The notes under the pieces were generated by a model, which ran no database searches, had not been told where the DNA came from, and saw only the letters and a list, made by a program, of their open reading frames with translations. 64,000 bases of DNA, taken from positions 5,113,001 through 5,177,000 of the forward strand of contig OW028577.1 of the NCBI GenBank assembly GCA_932294295.1. Direction: 5' to 3'. Shown one piece after another: positions 22,401 to 35,249 of the stretch (its first letter is position 1; every line of letters starts with the position of its first letter). This DNA is from Alitta virens. Taxonomy: Eukaryota > Annelida > Polychaeta > Phyllodocida > Nereididae. A program made the translations under genes and the position numbers.

Positions 22401-22742
22401 TTGAAATATGTAATTAATCTGTTACCTCCAGTTTTTCCAAATATGTACACATTTAATACTGATATTCATGAGTATATATCACAAGGCATCGTGGTGATAT
22501 CAAGTTACCATAACCAAGAATTAATCTCTTTAAGAAATCTATTGTATATAGAGGTTCATTTTTATGGAATAGCCTCCCACCCAGATAGCATTCCAAATCA
22601 GGCCAGCGTGATTTCTATATCGGCCGCCATCGGTAGAACAATAGTTCCAACATCGCCGACATCGCGCCAACATTGATACGATTTGGAATGCTTTAGATAA
22701 CTTTAAAGTAAATGTGAGAAGAGTAAATATTCCTTGCATATT
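22401..22742 (+). pseudogene. LINE 3' end interrupted by a MITE
   Basis: ORF2 C-terminal residues LLPPVFPNMYTFNTDIHEYI lead to FYGIAS (frame-disturbed FLWNSLP), are cut at about 22579 by a MITE, and resume at 22690 as ALDNFKVNVRRVNIPCIF and a stop. This split shows that the MITE inserted into an existing LINE. The whole segment is absent from block D, so it arrived after the C/D duplication or was deleted in D. Confidence 0.65.
22580..22694. mobile_element. CCCAGATAGC MITE inside the LINE
   Basis: Left end CCCAGATAGCATTCCAAATC and right end GATTTGGAATGCT are inverted repeats of about 15-20 bp. The interior holds GCCGACATCGCGCCAACATT. It is related to copies at 24507 and 36887. No coding capacity. 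The target duplication is not clear by eye. Confidence 0.75.
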
Positions 22743-23417
22743 TTGATATTATTTGTTATTTAGACTTCATTCAATTATTAATATGTGGGAGTACTATTAG
22801 CTCTTAGGAGTTTCCAGCTCCTGTTGTGTATCTTCTGATTGTTTGCTTATGAAATTTTGTATATCTATTCCATCTAAAGAAAAAAAAAACCATCCATGGA
22901 TACTTTGCCGACAGAAAAACAATACACACATTGTATTTTTTTTAATTGCAATACATCAAATTTGCTGACATATTCAGATTCCTGAAGCACAAACTTTGGC
23001 AATCAATCAAAATGTCATTCTCTAATTGGGCTACTGTTTTCATCATTGCATGAAAAGTCGCAGAGGAAATTGTTTTTTGAAGCCTTTGACATTTATTTCA
23101 AATTTGATTGCCATCAGAAGATGTTTGTTTGGTGGCAATGACATAAAAATAATCTTATGTACTTACAGTATTTCTTCACATTTTACCGAATCTTTCCACT
23201 GCATCAGGGTTACCATGACATGAAGATCTCTCAGTTTGCCTGGCTCTGATTGTATGCTCAATAAAGTGTGTAATTACGTCAAAAAGCAGCCATTTGCTGT
23301 TATCATTTGTGCAAAAATACTTTGATTTGGAAAACGATATGAATGCAAACAGGCAGAAAATTACAGGTAGCTTGAGAAACTTGTTTGCAATCGACCTTCT
23401 GCGTGTAGGACGAACAT

Positions 23418-23480
23418 TGTGCCAACATTGTGCCACCGTTTGGCCAACATTGACCCAACAATGGCCATATTGGGGGGAGT
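23418..23480. repeat. Short GCCAACATTG-type inverted/tandem motif array
   Basis: ACATTGTGCCAACATTGTGCC, then GGCCAACATTGACCC, then AATGGCCATATTGG. The motif resembles the interior of the CCCAGATAGC MITE family (GCGCCAACAT). It is also present in block D at about 35095-35155. Confidence 0.5.
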
Positions 23481-23568
23481 GGAAGGGAAGGCTGATTCTA
23501 ACCACATTTTTAACTTACATAATTTACTGTGGGCATACATGTATTGTAGATGAAGCACAGTCAATGTT

Positions 23569-23945
23569 ATGCACAGGAATGTAAATGTCGACAAATGTAT
23601 CTTGAGTTTGTTTTACAAATCGGTCATTGAATCTGTATTAATGTATTGCATTGCATGTCGGTATGGCAATGGCTCAAGGAAAGAAAGATACAAATTGAAT
23701 AAGATTGTTAAAATTGCCAAAAGAATGGGTTTAAACACTATTTCTCTTGAAGATCTACACAGAAATTAAACTCATAAACTTGCCTGGAAAATCATTAATG
23801 ACAGTAGCCAGCCATTAAACAGTAATGATGAGATGCTGAGATCTGGCAGACGACTCAGGCTGCCAAAACAAAGAACATCACGACATAGGAACAGTTTTGT
23901 GCTCAGCAGTATAAGGATATGGATTTTTATTTTCAGCACTTTGAC
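23569..23945 (+). pseudogene. LINE ORF2 C-terminal fragment, block C
   Basis: Reads VDKCILSLFYKSVIESVLMY, GNGSRKERYKLNKIVKIAKR, a stop at about 23767, then LAWKIINDSSQPL and RSGRRLRLPKQRTSRHRNSF in frame. This pattern (FYxSxIESVL ... LPSGRRxRxPxxRTxRxxxSF) is the region after the RT core in a distinct LINE clade from the one at 14.7 kb. The block D copy at 35250-35615 shares the stop, so it was dead before the duplication. Confidence 0.8.
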
Positions 23946-24053
23946 CCTTTCTGCAAACGGACAATGTTTAATACCACAACTAAAATGAAGTAATTATCGT
24001 TTAACCGACATAACACTATTTATCATTTTGGCAATACAATTATTGTTTATTGT

Positions 24054-24269
24054 TTGCCAAAAATAGCCAACAAGAGGTTCACGGGCATCATCCATTCAGG
24101 AGTGAAAGGAGAACAAAATTTGTCTGGGGAAATCAAGGGAGATCACATCTTCTACCAAAGCATTTTGGCTCCATTGGCTGGGATGGTGTATGACCCAGGG
24201 GAAATGGATGATATTATTGAAGACCATAGTCAGGCATATGGTAAGCATGCATGCATTGTTATCTATTAA
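24054..24269 (+). CDS. Exon-like block, unrecognised, block C
   Basis: Open frame with RFTGIIHSGVKGEQNLSGEI and GMVYDPGEMDDIIEDHSQAYG, then a good 5' splice-site match (CATATGGTAAGC) at about 24240. The composition looks protein-like. In block D the same block (35740-35938) has a frameshift, so the frame is not conserved. No family recognised; a relic exon of a host gene or element is possible. Confidence 0.25.
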   Translation: MPKIANKRFTGIIHSGVKGEQNLSGEIKGDHIFYQSILAPLAGMVYDPGEMDDIIEDHSQAYGKHACIVIY

Positions 24270-24506
24270 GTCAGTTCAAGTGTGATAATAGGCAGATATA
24301 ATGATGAGATGATAAGATTGTAGGTCACACTTTGTCATCGCTATAATGCATGGCAGAATGTTTCTTGTAGAAGATAAGATATAATTTATTTAGGCATAAA
24401 AAAATAAACTCTTTATATTGATATTGAATATATTTTTAGTGTAATGAACAAATATAAATTAAAGAAAATACAATAAAAGCATATCATCACCTGAGGGTCA
24501 TGCACT

Positions 24507-24929
24507 ACCCAGATAGCATTCCGAATCGGCCCAGCATCATTTCCATGTCGGCCAATATCGTTACAACATCATATTAACATCGCCGACATTGCGCCAATGT
24601 TTAAACGGCAGTTTTTTTCTTGTTTTTTTGCGTGTATGTGTTGTAAATAATAATGTCAAACCTAATCTTCATTCAAAAGAATTTATTGCCCTTCAAAAAA
24701 AATTCTGCTATGCCAGGAATAGCCCATCTCCCGGACATGAGAACAAACCTTATATATATATATATATATACTTTCTAGCCTTTATATATATATATATACT
24801 TTCTAGCCTTTTTTAAACTTAGGTACTCTTATGAACCTGCATATTGATCAAATTTGTCTTTAAAATATTTGCATCTTTTTGACGTCACCGACATCGCGCC
24901 AACATCGATACGATTTGGAATGCTATCTT
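24507..24929. mobile_element. CCCAGATAGC MITE copies, interrupted
   Basis: Begins ACCCAGATAGCATTCCGAAT and ends CGATTTGGAATGCTATCT. The interior is expanded by about 280 bp (24600-24880) that includes two TA-repeat runs each followed by CTTTCTAGCC. This may be one MITE with an insertion or two MITEs joined. In block D the corresponding ends are 0.7 kb apart. Confidence 0.6.
24750..24808. repeat. Duplicated (TA)n-CTTTCTAGCC unit
   Basis: Two runs of TA repeats, each followed by ACTTTCTAGCCTTT, separated by a few bases. Confidence 0.85.
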
Positions 24930-27137
24930 GGAACTCGTAAATGATGAGACTCTCTGGGTCAGGAATCGAATTTAGATACTTGAAGCGAACTGACTGGCTC
25001 AGTAACTACGAGGCCACCCTTTTGACAGAAGGAAGGGACTAGACACTGGTAAAACCTAGTGAGGACGTGTAGTAGACAACAAACTAGCCTCGTTACATTG
25101 GTTGATTAAATCTATTAGAAAACTTCAAAAATACATTATTCACTCCATCATGGCACCTCTACTTTTAGCCGAATAACTACTGACCCCAGCAGTAGACCTT
25201 TTCAAGCATAAGTCTTTTCATACAGCTCATTTCACAGAATTACCTGCAGGGGGCGAAACACTAGATACAACTGCTATCACTTTCAACAGCCAGGTGGAGT
25301 GATCAGTTGCCATTTGGGACTTTAACCCACAACCTTGCACAGCCAGATTAGACCATAATATTTCCTAATACATTCATTCTGTGATTACACTTCATAACCT
25401 AGATTTTAGTAGCAATCGTTGTTTAGGGCCAGAGCCATAGAGCATTCACTTTAGTCAGATGCCTATTTCTAAAAAATGTAACAATCAAAGTACTTAAACT
25501 CTGAAAGCTGTTCTCATTTAATTGAAAGTAATTACACTCATCGACCTTCAGTTTCATTTACCTGTGGTTTAAGTGACACTCCACTTCAGTCACAATAGAT
25601 GACTTAAGTTAGAATCAAGGAATTCCCTGCAGAACAATCTATCAGGCTTCGCCTTTTTCTGTGAAATCCTCGGGCTTACAGAACAACTGAGGTCTGCTCA
25701 CCAGTTAAATTGTTTATCGCACTCTGTGCCAGTTTCCCTGTTCCATTGTAGTTTGAAATCGTGGAGGTCACAATTGGGCGTGAATGTCATGGGTTGCACA
25801 GGATAAATATTAATCATGATATTCTGCTCATTAGTTATTCTACACAGACAACATATAAACATGAAAACACCATTAAGTGATGCTGCTCACCAATGTATTG
25901 TTTATAGAATTAAATATACAGTGGCAATATCTTGCGTCCAAGCACAGGCTTTTAACATCGTGCACAGGGAAAGTGTTGCGATTGGGTTTCAAAATTCACA
26001 AATCAATGATTTTATTACAATTTGCTGGTACACATTAAATCAAATGTAAAGATAATGAAAATAATATCCTTCGCGACTCATCATTTTGCATTCCATTTGC
26101 TCAATGATCCAATTTCATTATTGGCATTAAGAATTGGAAAGGATGATGTATTCATTCTTGGCTCTCATTTTGAAGATTCATTCACTTCAAATTACAATAA
26201 CGGTAATGGATAATTCACTTCAAATGCCAACAACAGAAAACTTGGATTCATATGCTAGTGACTTATCGGTCAGCCAATAATAGTAGATTGCCAAATACAT
26301 ATATTGATTCAAAATTGAATCATCTCGAAAAATACTCATAACATTTTGCCATTCTATCATATTTTACAGTTAAAAAATTTTCAACTCACACCGTTAACTT
26401 TTCAGAACTTAAGAGATTAACTTTTCAGTATTTTAACCAGTGATTTCTAGCACATTGCACGTGTACATGGTATGGGCTTATGTTATGAAAAATTAGCTAA
26501 CATTTGGGGATTCTTGGATGAACACAAACCATAAAGTCATTAAACTCCTTATTATTAAAAGAGGGGTAAATACACCTTATGTGTGTTTAGGATGATGATT
26601 TGCTCTTTAGCCGATTAATTCCAACCAGTTTATGACCTTTGAATAATCTCTAAAATCTTGCACTAAATAAACAAAACTTGCAGTTTTTAAATTATATAAT
26701 TAACAATGAGGTGCAGTGGGTCAACATTTCAAGAAATGGACTATGAATGCTAAAGATATCAATATCAGAGGGTTTTAGAATCAGAGTATACTGGTTAGGG
26801 CTAAACCAATGATGATTATTTGCAGTTTTAAAACCAAATTTCAACAGTTAACAGGCAAATTAATTGTCTTATCACAATGCCAACTTTGTAGCTGTTTGAC
26901 AAAAGTAGTGGTGAGTGGATGCTGGAAATTATTTCTATCAAGGGGTCTTTGTCGTCGAAATTGGATCACCCTTTTGGTTAGATAGAACCGCAGTAGAACA
27001 GTAACGTTTTATGCATTTCCCAGACTTTATACAAAGTAGATATAGTTTCCGGCCAGTTTTTATTCTCATGACCCAAACCATAATTTTTTGCTGTGTTAAG
27101 AAGACATAATTCTTAACTGCTTGTAAAAAAATGCTAA

Positions 27138-28971
27138 ACCCTCAGCGAATCCCACATAGCACACAGGCATCATTAAAATTGTTATGTGTTCGTCCAACAG
27201 GCAGGAGGGCGGGCGTTACACTTTCATTTCCAGAGCAGAACTCTAACACACACTTTCGTTTCTAGAGCTGAACTCTAGCACTAATGCACTTACCCTAATG
27301 AAATTTTATACAGTAACACTCTATATGGCCTAGTGGTGCCTTGTGATAGCCACATTGACATATATTGGCTATGTTTTACAAAAATATTATTTCTTGCGGG
27401 TTTATATAGTGTGTGCGATGAACCGAAACAATTGCCACTTGGCCTACATAGCCTGTTATGCAATGCTAATTAGAGTCCAAGATGTCCTATTTTTAACTCA
27501 TGAATTTCGTTATTTGTTCATTATATTCTGTCAAGTGTAAAATAATACGGTGTTCTCATGGGTTATAAAAAAAGTCTTACTTTGTTTTTGTAAAAATAAA
27601 GGTCCGTATTAAGTCTTACTTTTGTCCACTAAGACTTGCATTGTCCTATTTTGATGCAAATATACTTGGATAACATCAACATCATAATATTCAGACGATT
27701 TAGTAAATGAAATATATTGGTGTTTATTACTATATTATTGGTCTTATTTTTCATGTGCGCATGATATAATAATGTCTTACAAATATCTGACGTCTTATGA
27801 AGGTAAACCTGCAGGAACCCTGTTTTAACAGCAATCGATTATGTTCACAGTATAGCATAAAAGTATTCTCTATTCTTTTCTTGCCATTTAATTGTTCTGT
27901 TTTAAAGATTTTATGCACAATAAGGAGTATTCAGTTCACTAGAAATATCAACACAATAGCATGTTCCCTTAACTAATCTACAACTAAGATTATTATTTAT
28001 ATGTCCAAAATTGTCATATTTGGGCTATGACAATGATCCTAAGGAATATATATGAAATTCAGCAATAATGTTATGCTACATAAATATGTTGGGTATAATT
28101 TCATACAAAATTATCCTTCAAGGTTTTTATTTACTTGTATTTAAATAAATAAAGTCTAAATACAAATAAATACAAAATCTTAAAGGTTTATTTTATATGG
28201 AATGATACTCAACACACCTATTTTAATGCCTTTATAAGACAACATATTTTTTGCTGACTGTTTAAATTCAGCTGGCAACTGAAGGAACTATATATTTCAA
28301 ATTTCCATATTCCCTTCATTTACTGAATTGTTGGGTTGCTGATTTGCATTAAATCTATGGCATTTAAATGAGTATTTATAACCGAACACTTTCCAGGTGT
28401 ATATGAAGAAAAGAAAAATTAGTATTGGAGTCAAGTGATAGTAATATAGATCATCATGCAACAAATTATTATAAAATTGCAAATTATAAACAAAAACTAT
28501 TGAATGGGTTGAGCATGGCAATACTATAATCAAATGTTTAATAATTGCACATGAATTGTACAACATTTACGGCTGTCATTGCTAAGTATGGGATGCGAAG
28601 GAATATGAAGGAAGCAACACAATTTTTTGAATTTTTTCCAGATTTTCTAATATTATGACCAAAAATAAGAATGATGAAACAAATGTCCAAAAGAAGCTTA
28701 AAAGTGAAAGTACTATAATCTAGAAGTATCATTGGCAAAATTTTACTGATGTAAGGATGATAGAGTCATTGATATGAAGGTTTGAAACAGTACCTGTCCA
28801 AATTTTTCATATTTTCCTTATTCAATAAAATTATCTGTCATAAATGGTCATGAAACCCAAAAAGGTATCTCTAAACTATTTTAGGCATATTCTTACTAAG
28901 TTTTGTACGCTTGGTCAATTGGAAGTTTTTCAAAAGCACACAAAACTAGGGACACTTGTGTTTTGGCTTCA
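27138..28971. other. Unique spacer, no gene recognised
   Basis: Lies between the end of block C and the start of block B. No counterpart elsewhere in the window and no motif-bearing frame. If A+C and B+D are the two products of one tandem duplication, this is the junction segment. Confidence 0.5.
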
Positions 28972-29938
28972 ACGAGTTAAAGTTAATGGTTGTTTCAACA
29001 TATTATTATTCCAAAGGACATGGATTACCATATCAATCCATCTTGAAATAAAAGACGCCAGCAGCGGAGTTTATGATGTTAATTATTTGCTAATGTATGC
29101 AACACTAAGTGCTTGAGATATGCAAGGCTAATTGGATTTAATCTCCATAAAATGCCATTAGATTTGCAAGTCTCCCAAAGACATTGGTTCTGGAAGTGAA
29201 TTAAGATATTGTAAACTGTTTTTACCCTATTTCACCATACATCATCTGAGCAAGCACATTCCCAAGGGACCAATATTTCCCTATACAAGACCCAACACAC
29301 AATGGATAAGGAATTGCAATTAATCAAACACCATTCTTTTGCAGATGGCTACTTTGGGAATAAAGAAATTCTTGTGTCTTCCAATAAAATTTAATTTATT
29401 TTTATTGTTTGAAATAGGTTCAATAGATGGAGTTGCATTGAGTGCAATTGCACTGATTTATTTAGTACAAATATTCCAAAGCTTTTTTATTGTTCGTATT
29501 ATAAAGCATATTATTATACACCCAGTGCTGATTCTGCTTTGCCATTGCATAATTTAGCCAATAAAATATTGCTATCAGCAGCCAATGAGAGCGCCAGCAT
29601 CTCGACGTCATCAACAGAAATATATTCTCGCCGTTTTCTAAAAAAAAAAACTGTTGGATTTACAAAAAAGATATGGGTATTAATGAATTCGTCTTTGAAT
29701 TATTGTCAAGACGTTTAGACAGATCATTCTAAATGTGATTACCCTAGAAACTCCTAATTTATAGATTTTTATAAAAAGAATAAAATCAAGATTCTTATAA
29801 TTAATGAGATTTCCAAAGAGCTTCTCATCAAAAATAGACCAAATAGAGTTGATATTTATTTTGTAAGTCGTCTTGGTATGCTAAGAAGCTGGAGCTGTCA
29901 AATGAATTTTTGCTTTTGTTGAATGTACAATAAGTAAA

Positions 29939-30092
29939 TAATAAAATAAATATGACCCTTTGTTGGAGAAATATGGGGTTTTACGGGTCCTCAGCAAAAA
30001 TATCGCCCTTCGCTTAGCGTTGGGCAACATTTTTGCTTCGGACCGATAAAACCACATATTTCTCTCGCACCGGGCTATATTTGTATAATACA
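29939..30092. mobile_element. Palindromic MITE-like element, block B copy
   Basis: A cleaner palindrome than the block A copy: GAGAAATATGGGGTTTTACG and AGCAAAAATATCGCCC on the left are mirrored by GGGCAACATTTTTGCTTCGG and CGATAAAACCACATATTTCTC-like sequence on the right. Outer ends are AATAATAAAATAAATATGAC and GGGCTATATTTGTATAATA. Confidence 0.7.
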
Positions 30093-30476
30093 TAGCGTAG
30101 GCAAAAATTAATTCCAATGTAAATCATTTGCAGCAGACATTGGCATCTTTGTTTGGGAAAGTGAAAGACCACGGCCAAATGAGATTATAGGATGGAGGCC
30201 AGACCTTGTCATCTCATCATCACATTTGCCTGTGGTAGCTGTCCTTAATGACTGACTTTGTGGATTGAACTCATTTCTGAACAGGATAAGCATGATAGAG
30301 GACAAGAGAGACATTGGTTTGCCTCTGATGCTTCCTTTGCCTATGTATAATTTCCCAAGGCACCATACTTAGAACTTGAGATAATTAGAATTTCAAAAGA
30401 AATGCAGTGTTACCGATACACTGAACACATAAACATCATCATACGATGTTTCTTTCTAGCTATCATTGGCTCAATA

Positions 30477-30690
30477 TCAGTCAGTCAGTCAGTCAGTCAG
30501 TCAGCCAGTTAGTCAACTAGTCAGTCAGCCAGCCAGTCAGTCAGCCAGCTAGTCAGTCAGTCAGCTAGTCAGTCAGCCAGCTTGTCAGCCAGCCAGCTAG
30601 TCAGTGAGCCAGCTAGTCAGCCAGCCAGTCAGTCAGCTTGTCAGCCAGTCAGTCAGCTAGTCAGCCAGCCAGTCAGTCAGTCAGTCAGAT
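30477..30690. repeat. (CAGT)n / CAGTCAGCTAGT minisatellite, block B copy
   Basis: Same tetramer vocabulary as 11571-11779 but a different order of CAGC and TAGT variants, consistent with independent slippage after duplication. Confidence 0.93.
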
Positions 30691-31543
30691 GCATGCATGC
30701 CCAATTTCTTCCCATTGAACAGCTGTACTGAACAATTTCCAATTCGTAGACTAGTATGCATTTACCCTGTCTCCAGATTACCATTTATCCTGGACCTATT
30801 TCCTTAACTGCCGGCTCTATCTGTTTTATTTATCCTGCAACCAACTGCAACCTGGAATTGGCCAAATGTCCTGAATTGCAACACCATGTTAGACCCTGAA
30901 CAATAGCATACATAGGGCTGGGCTAGCAAGGGTTCTAAGACGGTTATAGCATCTGAAACAATTTAGACTACGATTTTTCGTGGTTAGCTTCAGTGGCAAT
31001 GTCTTGCTTTGGAGGTTTGCATGCTGAACTAATCTTTATGCCTGAATACTGGAACTATATGACAAAATCTAATGCACTGATTAATAACTGATTTGTTTTA
31101 ATAAGTATATTATTCAAAATGCTTCTTTGGTATATTGTTTTAACTAATTTTGTGACGGTGAATGTACTTTTTTTTGTTTTGGTATCTTCATCCAGGAGAG
31201 CAACTTTTACTTCCACATAACAATGAAATCTTGTTCTTCTAACATTGGCTAACACCTTTTTCAAGTATTATATGAAAATGATTTTGTTTACATCTTTCAC
31301 AAGGTCAAAGTATCCATCATAAAACGCACAACGAACTACCGTGCAGCAACCATTTACAAGGAACATAAAAACACAACAATCGTATGTTTCATCCATTAGG
31401 GACCTTCTAACGATCTTTCATGTTGTTTTGTCATTTCTTTTGTGCTTTCTATGTAGATTTTTCGTATCAATAAAAACCGCATCAAAAAGATGGTATTCAC
31501 AAAGAAGCACAGAAGCTGATGGATTATGAAAAGTAAACCCTTT

Positions 31544-32585
31544 GTTAAAAGGGAGATATAATTTGCCAACCTGAGGTCAAAACATTTTTGTTATTGGCTT
31601 GGAATGGATTTTACTTTCTGTTCTATGGTCAATGCTATTAGTCTGAAGCTTACAAGATCAAGACAGCTGCTAGAAGCAGCCATAGTGATGGAATGATAAG
31701 GTTTGCAGTCCAGTCTATGTTACACATTTATCTTAGAGTGGGATCTTTTACTTGTCCGAATTCCATGCTGATGAGATCAGACAGTTCATACAGATTGTCT
31801 GTTTCATTCTGGCAGATGATCTGGAACAACTCTAAACAGTCGTTCACCCTGTTAGTTATTTCATGGAGACAAGAGTAGGTCTCCATGGTTATTTAATGTT
31901 GTTTATCTCAAAATGTCAACTCTCAATGACCATGATGACTGATTCAATGCTATAGCAAATACTGCAAGTTAAATTTCTGAAGAACCCAATAATCCCATAA
32001 AGCAACGTTTTCACCTTATATGACAACAACATTGACCTTTCACTAACCTACTGCTATTTTCCATTAAGATTATCACATGAGCCAAAATGATATTTCATGA
32101 TAACCCTATTCGCCGTCCTTCAAACATTTCACACCCTACATTTGGTTCATACACAATAAATACCCCTCAAACTCAGAAAATGAAAATTGCCTAGATGCTC
32201 TGGGCCACATCACCAGACTTATCCAGAACTACACATTGAGGTTTTATATGGCTTACTGAATAGGCCACTAACATCCACTATTCAGTTTGAGTGTGAAATA
32301 TTGTGTATAAGGCAACATAAAAATTACATTTGTGCAACAGTTTTTCTTGCTGAGCTCAACTCTTATTTATGACAATGGAATAAACAAATCTGATCAGAAA
32401 GTGAACAGGGCTAATTATTGCTATGCGTTAGCTATGCATGATTGTACACACACCACAGACACATTTTATGATTTAACACCTTGTACACTTTCATCAAAGT
32501 AAGTACATTTTAAAACAGACCAATGGAACCCCGATTTAAGGCGCTTCACTAATACAAAAACCTCTCGAATCAAACCACAAAAAGT
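31544..32585. other. Spacer between blocks B and D; holds an antisense SINE-B relic
   Basis: No counterpart in the A-C interval. The only structured item is the SINE-B relic at 31638-31780. No gene recognised. Confidence 0.5.
31638..31780 (-). mobile_element. SINE-B relic, antisense
   Basis: The reverse complement reads GGACAAGTAAAAGATCCCAC, GATAAATGTGTAACAT, CTTATCATTCCATCAC, AGCAGCTG and AAGCTTCAGACTAATAGCAT, in SINE-B order. The tRNA head is missing and the substitutions are many. Confidence 0.65.
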
Positions 32586-33180
32586 CCCTGATTTTAATAT
32601 AAAATTTATAACTAAACAGCCTTCATTAAGACCACAAAGTCGAAAAGCAGTAAAAGAATAATTGTGATCAGGAATCCAGGGTGGCCTTTACAGGAAGTTG
32701 GTGTGTAATTTCATTGCATGTACACCAAATATGATTCCACATTAATGATTTCATATTCACATAATGTGTGCACACATGTGTAAATTTTTGGAAATGCAAA
32801 AGCTTCCTGAAATCTGTTAGCACAATGCCTTTGATAAGATGAAAGTGAGATAAAAATTAATGAAATACTCAACACATGCTCAAAATCAAGAAACGAAGAA
32901 AATAAAACCAACCAGAGCATTATATTATGAAGCTTAAAAGAAGAAGAACTTCGTATACTTCATAAAGAAAAGATATTTATGGAATTTACAACTGAAACAT
33001 CTGTATGTTTCTCCGGTTTCTTCTGTTAAATGTTTGTGTATAATCACTCAGACTTATTAAATAGCTGCTTTCTGGCTGTGAAGATGAAATCCATTTGTAT
33101 GTAGTTTTTTCATAGGCCTACTTCAGTTTACAAATGATCAGGCGCACCTATTGTTTGGAAATGTCACTAGAATCTAAAAT

Positions 33181-33257
33181 TTTGCTGCTAAAATTAATTT
33201 TTACTGTTACCATAATCAGTTGTCATGGTAACAGTAAAAACTAATTTTAGCAGCAAG
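33181..33257. repeat. Near-perfect hairpin, 33-bp arms, 11-nt loop (block D only)
   Basis: 33181-33213 is the reverse complement of about 33225-33257 with one mismatch; the loop is AATCAGTTGTC. In block C (about 21397-21450) only the right arm exists; the left position holds a short unrelated sequence. The left arm is therefore a fold-back copy of the right arm or C lost it. Confidence 0.93.
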
Positions 33258-33289
33258 AACTAAGCAAATTCTACCTGCTCAGTTTACCA

Positions 33290-33885
33290 ACTCCATCTTA
33301 AACTGTAAACATCATGTTGTTGTGAATGTCTATACAACTGCGTGTGAACATTTATTCCAAATTACAAGCTAAAAAATCATATCAAACTGTTTATATGAGG
33401 TTAGATGAAATTGGATTCGAAGACTTTGTGACAGTTCATGGTGTGAAGGCAGAACTCAGAACAAATTTTTTTGACAGAGTATATAAAAATACACAAGATC
33501 AGGAGGGCCCTTCTTAAGACAGCCATGTTGTCACTGAAAAAGGGCCCCCTTACAACAGTGTATACAATAAATCAATTTGAATTTAACTTAAACTTAAAAG
33601 GCAGCGGTTCGTCAGTTGAGGTGTGAACAACACCACCACAATATCAACATATTAACTACGAATCTAATATTTGGTAAACTTGTAAAATGTAAAACTAGAA
33701 ACCTGTAATTTTCTCAATCTTCTTCCATTGCTTGACACAAACGTGTAGCAATATTCCTTTGAGCTACCTCATCATACCATACGTCAACCAACAGTTTAGT
33801 GATGACGCTATTAAGTTATACAATATCTTAAAACACCATAACTTACATGTTTGCTCAGATGCTGCATCTTGTATAAAGCAGTTAG
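33290..33885. other. Block D-specific segment, LINE-like 3' UTR
   Basis: Absent from block C. The part near 33510-33580 (GAAAAAGGGCCCCCTTACAA ... CAATAAATCAATTTGAATTT) has the look of a LINE 3' UTR with a final polyadenylation-like signal. The upstream frame at 33326-33517 is short and unrecognised. From about 33796 it becomes the composite repeat. Confidence 0.4.
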
Positions 33886-34370
33886 CTGCTTTAAGATTCA
33901 TCATCCATTAACAATTGTGACATGTACTTCCTCCATTATGGAAGGAAGAAGGTAATGAAAACGAATGACATTGGATTTCCAATTAACAAAGACTCTTATG
34001 AAACCAACAGGCTTTAAATCTAACACACACAAAAAAGGCATTTTGGTTCTAGTACAAGGTGTGTGGGTAAGACAGGCTTTACGTCCTATATATTTGCACC
34101 AGATAGGGCTGATCAGGAATGGCAGGTGCCAAGACAATGAGGCCAAAGATGAAGTAAGTTTCCAACATGGGCTGGATTCAAACCCAGGACCCAGTGGTTG
34201 GCAGCCCAGTGTGTGATTCAAATACATATTAAAGTCCCAGGTTCGATACCAGGTTTGGAAATTCTTCATGTGCTACATAGCATACATCCCAGCTGGATGG
34301 ATATCAACAATGACAGTGACAATGAAATATTTTGCCCCAAAGTAGTAACAAAAGAGGCTATGAGACCAAT
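33796..34370. repeat. Composite repeat (antisense SINE-A plus SINE-B), block D copy
   Basis: Starts with GATGACGCTATTAAGTTATAC, as in the 798-bp insert of block A. Antisense SINE-A lies at about 34055-34213 and a shortened SINE-B-like head with GGTTCGATACCAGG at about 34240. A SINE-B tail follows at 34447-34528. Confidence 0.8.
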
Positions 34371-35249
34371 TTAAGACAATTTGTAGGTCACTTTTGAGGG
34401 GTCACCTTATAATTTGACATTATGGAAATAATTAATTTGAATTGATGGAATTCCAAGCCTTATTTCATCATTAAGTGTACCTCTGACAGCTGGTCATATG
34501 AGCTTAACACCCTTAGGAATGAGACATTATAGTTCAAAGTTAACACTAAAGTAACAATTAGGTCACAATCTGAGTTTATGAAGAGGTTTTCCCAATAGGT
34601 AAAAATGCAATAGAAGATAGGTCTGCATGTGTTTGTGATTTCAATTGGGTATTCGATTTAACACGATTTAACACGAAATTTGGCAATCAATCAAAATGTC
34701 ATTCTCTAATTGGGCTACTGTTTTCATCATTGCATGAAAAGTCGCAGAGGAAATTATTTTTTGAAGCCTTTGACATTTATTTCACATTTGATTGCCATCA
34801 GAAGATGTTTGTTTGGTGGCAATGACATAAAAATAATCTTATGTACTTACAGTATTTTTCACATTTTACCGAAATCTTTCCACTGCATCAGGGTTACCAT
34901 GACATGAAGATCTCTGTTTGCCTGGCTCTGATTGTATGCTTAATAAAGTGTGTAATTACATCAAAAAGCAGCCATTTGCTGTTATCATTTGTGCAAAAAT
35001 ACTTTGATTTGGAAAATGATATGAATGGAAACAGGCAGAAAATTACAGGTAGCTTGAGCAACTTGTTTGCAATCGACCTTCTGCGTGTAGGACGAACATT
35101 GTGCCAACATTGTGCCACCATTTGTGCCAACATTGACCCAACAATGGCCATATTGGGGGGAGTGGAAGGGAAGGTTGATTCTAACCACATTTTTAACTTA
35201 CATAATTTACTGTGGGCATACATGTATTGTAGATGAAGCACAGTCCATG

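Larger units (their letters stand above)
20803..27137. repeat. Duplicated block C (partner: block D, 32586-39881)
   Basis: Collinear with 32586-39881 in the same orientation. Landmarks in both: GGAATCCAGGGTGGCCTTTA; a composite antisense-SINE-A/SINE-B repeat; a LINE RT tail; an exon-like block; CCCAGATAGC MITEs; GATGCTGCTCACCAATGTAT. Differences: C has a LINE 3' end plus MITE (22340-23000) missing in D; D has 33290-33885, an antisense LINE (36480-36790), a 37-bp tandem expansion and a 39.1-39.4 kb insert missing in C. Confidence 0.93.
28972..31543. repeat. Duplicated block B (partner: block A)
   Basis: Collinear copy of block A without the 798-bp insert. It includes the CCAAT/GACGTCA cluster (about 29562-29620), the palindromic MITE (29939-30092), a SINE-B fragment (30128-30250) and the CAGT array (30477-30690). 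Confidence 0.92.

Noticed and set aside
25940..26050. RT-like AFNIVHRE sequence in blocks C and D
   Set aside because: Only a few residues resemble the RT AFD block; no further RT motif follows.
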